From Clusia tigrina (taxonomy: Eukaryota > Arthropoda > Insecta > Diptera > Clusiidae), in assembly GCA_920105625.2 (NCBI GenBank), contig OV050033.1:54766780-54830779 (forward strand): a stretch of DNA of 64,000 nucleotides. The letters run 5' to 3'. The translations under genes and the position numbers were made by a program. How positions within the stretch are numbered: the first letter of the stretch is position 1; every line of letters begins with the position of its first letter. Below are positions 58,800 through 64,000 of the stretch, in pieces. The notes under the pieces are model-generated. The model saw only the letters and a list, made by a program, of their open reading frames with translations. It was not told the origin of the DNA and ran no database searches.

Positions 58800-59935
58800 T
58801 AAACCTTTGCATACATAATTTATCATGGTGTAAGATATCACAATAATAAAAGTGTAGTAATTGCCTATTTTGGAGACACCTGAAAACGTGCTGCATTTTG
58901 ACCTCACTTGATATTTCCACATTATTGTCATATAATGTGTGAGGCATATTGTCAGGCTCATTGATGTTTTCACTGGGACATATAGATTGGTTTATATCAC
59001 TAGAGAGATTATTCAGAGACCAATAGATACAGTCGCCTATAAGCGGTGTAAGACTGGCAACTTTATCCAAGGTGGTTTTATAAATTTTACAATATTTCGA
59101 GTGTATTAGTTTATGGTTGTAGATTGTTGTGGTTTCTAAGCACAGCCAATAGTTTTATGGAAGAAGAACTCATCCGCGAGGGTACGACTTTTACTTCCCA
59201 CAACTACCTCCCAAACTTATCCAGATTTGGAAATCCAAAATGACCTGATAACGACTGATGAAGAGAAGAGAACTAGAAGGTCCTTATAGATGTGAATCAC
59301 AGTGCTATTTCTATATGAAAGATGTGTTATTTTACACACAAACCATTGAACCCAAACTTGTCAGCACTATTCGAAAGCATTAACACGTATCTCAGCTCGT
59401 TAAAAATAACGATTTCGGTAAGTTTTGCTATTGAAATTCGATATTGAATGAAATAAGTCAAAATTATCGGCTCATATAAATATAGATAGGCCCGTTAAAT
59501 GGAGACATAACCCTATAAAATTCTAAATTCACTTCTGATTCAATTTTCACACACACACTCACTCAGTGGAACTGTGCCAGCATCGCATAAGTTCCCTGGT
59601 TGTTCACTTTACAGTTCACATCTACTCGTAGTTAACTTTTATAGTTACCCATTTGTAGTGTGTCCCATTCAAGGCATCTTCCTTTTGCACGATAAATACA
59701 CAGTTTAACGTTGCCAACACTCAAAACACGCCAATGCCAAATTGCCGAACAATTGCTTTACAATTCCAAACACGTTAACGTCATAGTAACAAAATGCGAA
59801 CTGGTCAATTGCAGTGCTGGCCACTTTAAGCCGAGGACAAAGTGGGAGACGGCTGGCGTTCACAGCAAGACGTGAGTGTCAACGTAAGTGTTTTATGTTT
59901 CAGAGGTCCCCAAGACACCACACATTTCCGTTATG
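58800..59935. other. Noncoding stretch
   Basis: No gene recognised. Confidence 0.5.
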
Positions 59936-59939
59936 GGAT

Positions 59940-60640
59940 TTCTTGCAAAAACTCAAAAGGAAGTAGTCAATTCACTCATAGAAAAGGAGTGTGTACGAAT
60001 GATCCCTGCTACAGTGTTCCAGTGGGAACGTTTACCTTACTAACAAAACTAGTTTCACGGGTATTGTAGTTGCCGCTGATAGCTGCAGAAGATAATCTTC
60101 AAGACATTAGAAACGAGGTCCACTCACAGAAAATGGGTGTAGAAGAATTATCATTTGAAAGATTTCCTCCCTGCTACAACGTTCCGGGGAGCATTTTGCT
60201 TAGTAGCAAAAGTTCGCTGGTTTCATGGGTGTTATAGTTATTTCTGATAGGTGCAGAAGTAGAATCTTTCAGAAAGAAGGGAGTCAACTCACTCATAGAA
60301 ACATAGTGTAAGGAATGATTCACTTGAGAGATTTGATTGCTTCCTGCTACAACGTTCAAAGGGGAATGTTTCCATCACTTAGGTAGTAGAAAAACTGCTT
60401 TCACAGGTGTTGTTGCATCTGATAGGTACAGAAGGTAATCTTCCAGAAAGAAGATAGTCAATCTACTCCCAGCAACATTAGGATTGATGATGAATGAATT
60501 TTTAGGAATGATCACTTGAAACATTTGATTGCTCCCTGTCACTTAGTTCCAGGAACCAATTATCCCTCTAGTGTTTCATCACTTAAGTCTGCAAGGTAAC
60601 AACAAAATTGGTTTCATGGGCTGTTAGAGAGAGGAGCAGA
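59940..60640. repeat. Degenerate tandem repeat, about 155-185 bp period
   Basis: Four diverged units share CA-TCACTCATAGAAA (59968, 60121, 60285, 60450), then ACTTGA-A-ATTTGATTGC, CCCTGCTACAACGTTCC (60001, 60169, 60343, 60530) and TTTCA-GGGTGTT. Order is conserved while length varies. Confidence 0.7.
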
Positions 60641-60644
60641 AGAT

Positions 60645-61485
60645 ACTTCTTCCCGCTTTTACTGTGCACTCAACCTTAATCCATACAGTGCCGTGTAAGA
60701 GGCCAAACGACCTTTCCAACGTCTCCCTCAACAATTTAAACAATGTTTAAATTTTACTCAAGTAAAGCTAAGAAATCAAACTGGCATCCAAACTGGTAGG
60801 GATGAGGATTTGGAGTTGCTGCTGGTGCCGTCCAATGTGAGTCCATGCAACAATAAGGAATTGAAAACTTTGAGCGTTCTGTGAAAATGACGCTGATAGT
60901 TGCAGCTTTGTACAGCAACTATGTACTGGTCACTTATATGTGAGTTGTTGCTTGAACTGCCCGGCGACATTAGCAACACTCACATGCACTCAAAAGAGCA
61001 ATTGTGTGCAGCATTGGAGCACTTGAAGCCTGATACTTTGTTTCTCTGTCTGCGCTTAGTTGGCTTTCTTGCTGCAAAATGTATTGGAAAAAATATTTCC
61101 TGGCACAGACGATTGTGTTGAGTTTTCTTTATAGACTTCTGTAACAAAACAGTTTATTTTTTCGATAACTGAATTCTCTTTGAAATAAAATTAAACTGAA
61201 AATACCGGACATTTAATTTGTGGGTGGCGTTGTTCACTACACTTCAACAGAGACGAAACACCAAATGCCGGTCTTGGGCAAACAAAAATAGTAATAGTAA
61301 AGCCAGAGAGAGGATATAAGGATGCTCTATAACTAATAAAGTTTGTAAAGGATGTTTCTATGGGTCAGACCTTAAACATTTTACGGACTCCTATGGAGAT
61401 AAATTAGGGAAAGCCGGAAGAAGAAAATTAAACTTACTACATGTGGGAAATAATTCAGCTTGGTCTCTCCAATGAATTAAATAAC
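60645..61485. other. Noncoding stretch
   Basis: No gene recognised. Confidence 0.5.
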
Positions 61486-61489
61486 TGCT

Positions 61490-61810
61490 TCCTTGCTTCT
61501 TTGTTTCCTTGCTTCCTTGCTTCCTTGTTTCCTTGCTTTCTTGCTTCCTTGCTTCCTTACTTACTTCTTTGCTTCCTTGCTTCATTGGTACCTGGCTCCC
61601 TTGCTTCCTTGCTTCCTTGCTTTCTTGCTTCTTGTTTCCTTGCTTCCTTGCTTCATTGGCCCCTGGCTCCTTTGCTTCCTTGATTCCTTGCTTCCTTGCC
61701 TCCTTGCTTTCTTGCTTCTTGCTTCCATGCTTCTTTGCTTCCTTGCTCCTTAGCTGCCTTGGTTCCTTGCTTGCTTGCTTCCTTGCTTCATTGTTTCTTT
61801 GTTTTTTTAC
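61490..61810. repeat. Polypyrimidine tandem repeat (CTTGCTTC)n
   Basis: About 320 bp of 4-bp and 8-bp units (CTTC, CTTG) with occasional CTGG, CATTGG interruptions. All three plus frames stay open, giving Leu/Ala/Ser/Cys-rich translations that are by-products of the repeat. Confidence 0.95.
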
Positions 61811-61814
61811 CTAA

Positions 61815-63550
61815 ACTAAGCAGAAACCACTATCGGATGGTCTGGATATTGTATCGAACTATATGTACCATACATATATATAGGATATAGTGTATAACTG
61901 TACTTAAATGATATATAGTCAAGGCCAAGAAAAACACATACTGTACGCGGGACGACTGTTTATCCTGTCACGCTACTGAGGTAACTTCACTGTGGACATG
62001 CAAATATCTGAGAGCTTGGTGTATCGTCAACAAAAACAAAAACTTCCAGACAAAACTTCCGAAACCATTTTAATACTGCAGACTTCAGAAAATGTCCTAG
62101 ACATGTCCCATAAAGACAACTCTGTGGTTTGCTGCCTCTTGAAAGAACATTCATAATGGTACCTCAAGGCAGCGGAAACTTCCATACTAGAAATCAATCC
62201 GAAAGGTCCTTTAAGAGATACTTTCTATCTGGAGACTGGAACCAAATATACTCACAATAAACGATCTAATTTATCACTAGTAACGATCTACAATTGTTGA
62301 GCTTCGCAACTATCAAAGGCAAACTAGTCTGCAGGGAATGGAGCGTATTATCAAACCAGATACTTTAAAGATTCTTTGATCTAATTGTATTGACTGTCTC
62401 AAATAAAATTCACTGAGGCAATACGCTAACTACCTGGAGTACTACAGCCCTTCAGTCTATGAGTGCAGCGTAGTAAAAAACATCAAACCACCCAGCAAAA
62501 CCATCTAATATAGCACCATTTGAAATAAAGGCCTGGTTTTGTTAGCGTGAAAGACTTGAGAAGGTAATGCAGAAACAGTTTTACTAAAATAATCTTAAAG
62601 ATTAATAAGAACAAGACTAATATATAACCCCCGTACTGCTAAACTCACACAGTAACGCCCTCTACAAACCACGCCATGTGTACATGCCCCATTTCACATA
62701 GTTTCGGTTTATCTAAAGTCATGTTTTGTACAGGTAAATATTGTCCCACAAGACGTTCATGCAATGTTTCCACCAAAGTCACTTCAAATGTAAACAAGGA
62801 ATGCTTTAAGGTGACTACCGCTTCAAGCGAATAGAACTCTAAGCAAACCAGAAGCTAATATCAACTCAGAGGAGGAGGTGGGGTTAATAACATGGTTAAT
62901 CATTTCCGGCACATCAACAGCAACTAAATAGGAGAAATGTATATTTGCTCCCCCATTTGGCATGTGTACATAGATGGATTGCGAATTTCTATGGGCCCTG
63001 ACAGAGCGAGTGGAAGGGGCCCCTAATGGAATCCGGCAGCAGGTGAGAAAATTAAAAACATAAAATAAGGATTTCATGGAGGATATAAAATATCTCCTTT
63101 ATTCTCTTCCCTTAACTTTCCCACTCTCATCTAGTGGACAACTCGTATATAGCACATTTCCGCTACATTATTTTATATGTAGTCTTTTATAATCTACTCA
63201 CTATTCACCGGTGGAATAGCTTAGCTTATATTATACTTTATCTGTATTTTTAGATATCGCCTCTATTGTCTTTGATTCTATTCTATTGTCGAAATAGATG
63301 GTCAAGTGGACTATGTAAATATCTCCGCTATACTCTTCCATACTCTTCTATTCTCATCTGTTTTCCTCTGTCTTATCCAATGAACTTCTCTTATAAACTA
63401 TCTCTTCGATACTCTTCTGTTGTCTATCTATATGAGATATATCCGCGATATTCTTCTATTGTCCCCTTTATAATCCAGTGTCTGCTGTACTCTTCTATAC
63501 TCTTCTATTCTCTTGTGTTTTCTTCTATCTTATGGAATTTCTTTTATATT
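61815..63550. other. Noncoding stretch
   Basis: No gene recognised. From about 63170 the sequence becomes rich in TACTCTTCTAT-type words (63330-63540), a loose pyrimidine repeat. Confidence 0.5.
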
Positions 63551-63552
63551 AT

Positions 63553-64000
<448 letters not shown>

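Overview
This window is insect nuclear DNA, most likely from a higher fly (a tephritid fruit fly is my best guess, by inference). It is AT-rich, with one spliced insect odorant receptor gene and much LINE, mariner and Helitron debris of the kind typical of Diptera. There is no operon structure and there are no bacterial or phage genes. Everything was read by eye from the sequence, so family names rest on motif recognition and not on database searches.

Layout. 0.2-10.3 kb: noncoding DNA with scattered 3' ends of RNase H-type LINEs, several ending in telomere-like TAACC tails. 11.1-11.5 kb: an unidentified coding-like stretch with two stops. 13.5-14.2 kb: a minisatellite of 17-bp monomers with a 102-bp higher-order period. 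16.5-22.0 kb: a degenerate tandem array, then a Jockey-clade LINE with candidate target-site duplications and a 29-A tail that has lost its whole reverse transcriptase, then a second, decayed Jockey-type LINE. 22.5-30.7 kb: two inverted copies of one RNase H LINE family (arms about 1.43 kb) flanking about 4.5 kb that holds a decayed Helitron Rep/helicase on the minus strand. A possible Helitron 5' terminus lies at 31.15 kb.

31.6-34.5 kb: the only apparently intact host gene, a four-exon odorant receptor of 402 residues. Its large first intron carries a LINE remnant and a 36-bp minisatellite. 35.8-41 kb: another LINE 3' end and several degenerate tandem arrays, one dense in AGGTCA. 42.1-47.05 kb: a long LOA-type LINE with intact ORF1 (DUF4780-like), an ATGA overlap to ORF2, frameshifts, and a 3' truncation at a 13-A run; short inverted repeats lie outside it. 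50.9-52.4 kb: another LINE on the minus strand. 53.5-54.8 kb: a full-length but dead mariner. 57.8-61.8 kb: a small RT remnant, a tRNA-like sequence and tandem arrays. 63.5-64.0 kb: an (AT)n tract with a second mariner inserted at its edge and running out of the window.

The genes do not form a pathway. The window is a transposon graveyard around a single chemoreceptor gene. I found no convincing new functional system. The most useful leads are the odorant receptor model, the LINE-Helitron-LINE inverted structure, the shared LINE 3'-end box, the 102-bp higher-order repeat and the unidentified coding-like segment at 11.1 kb.
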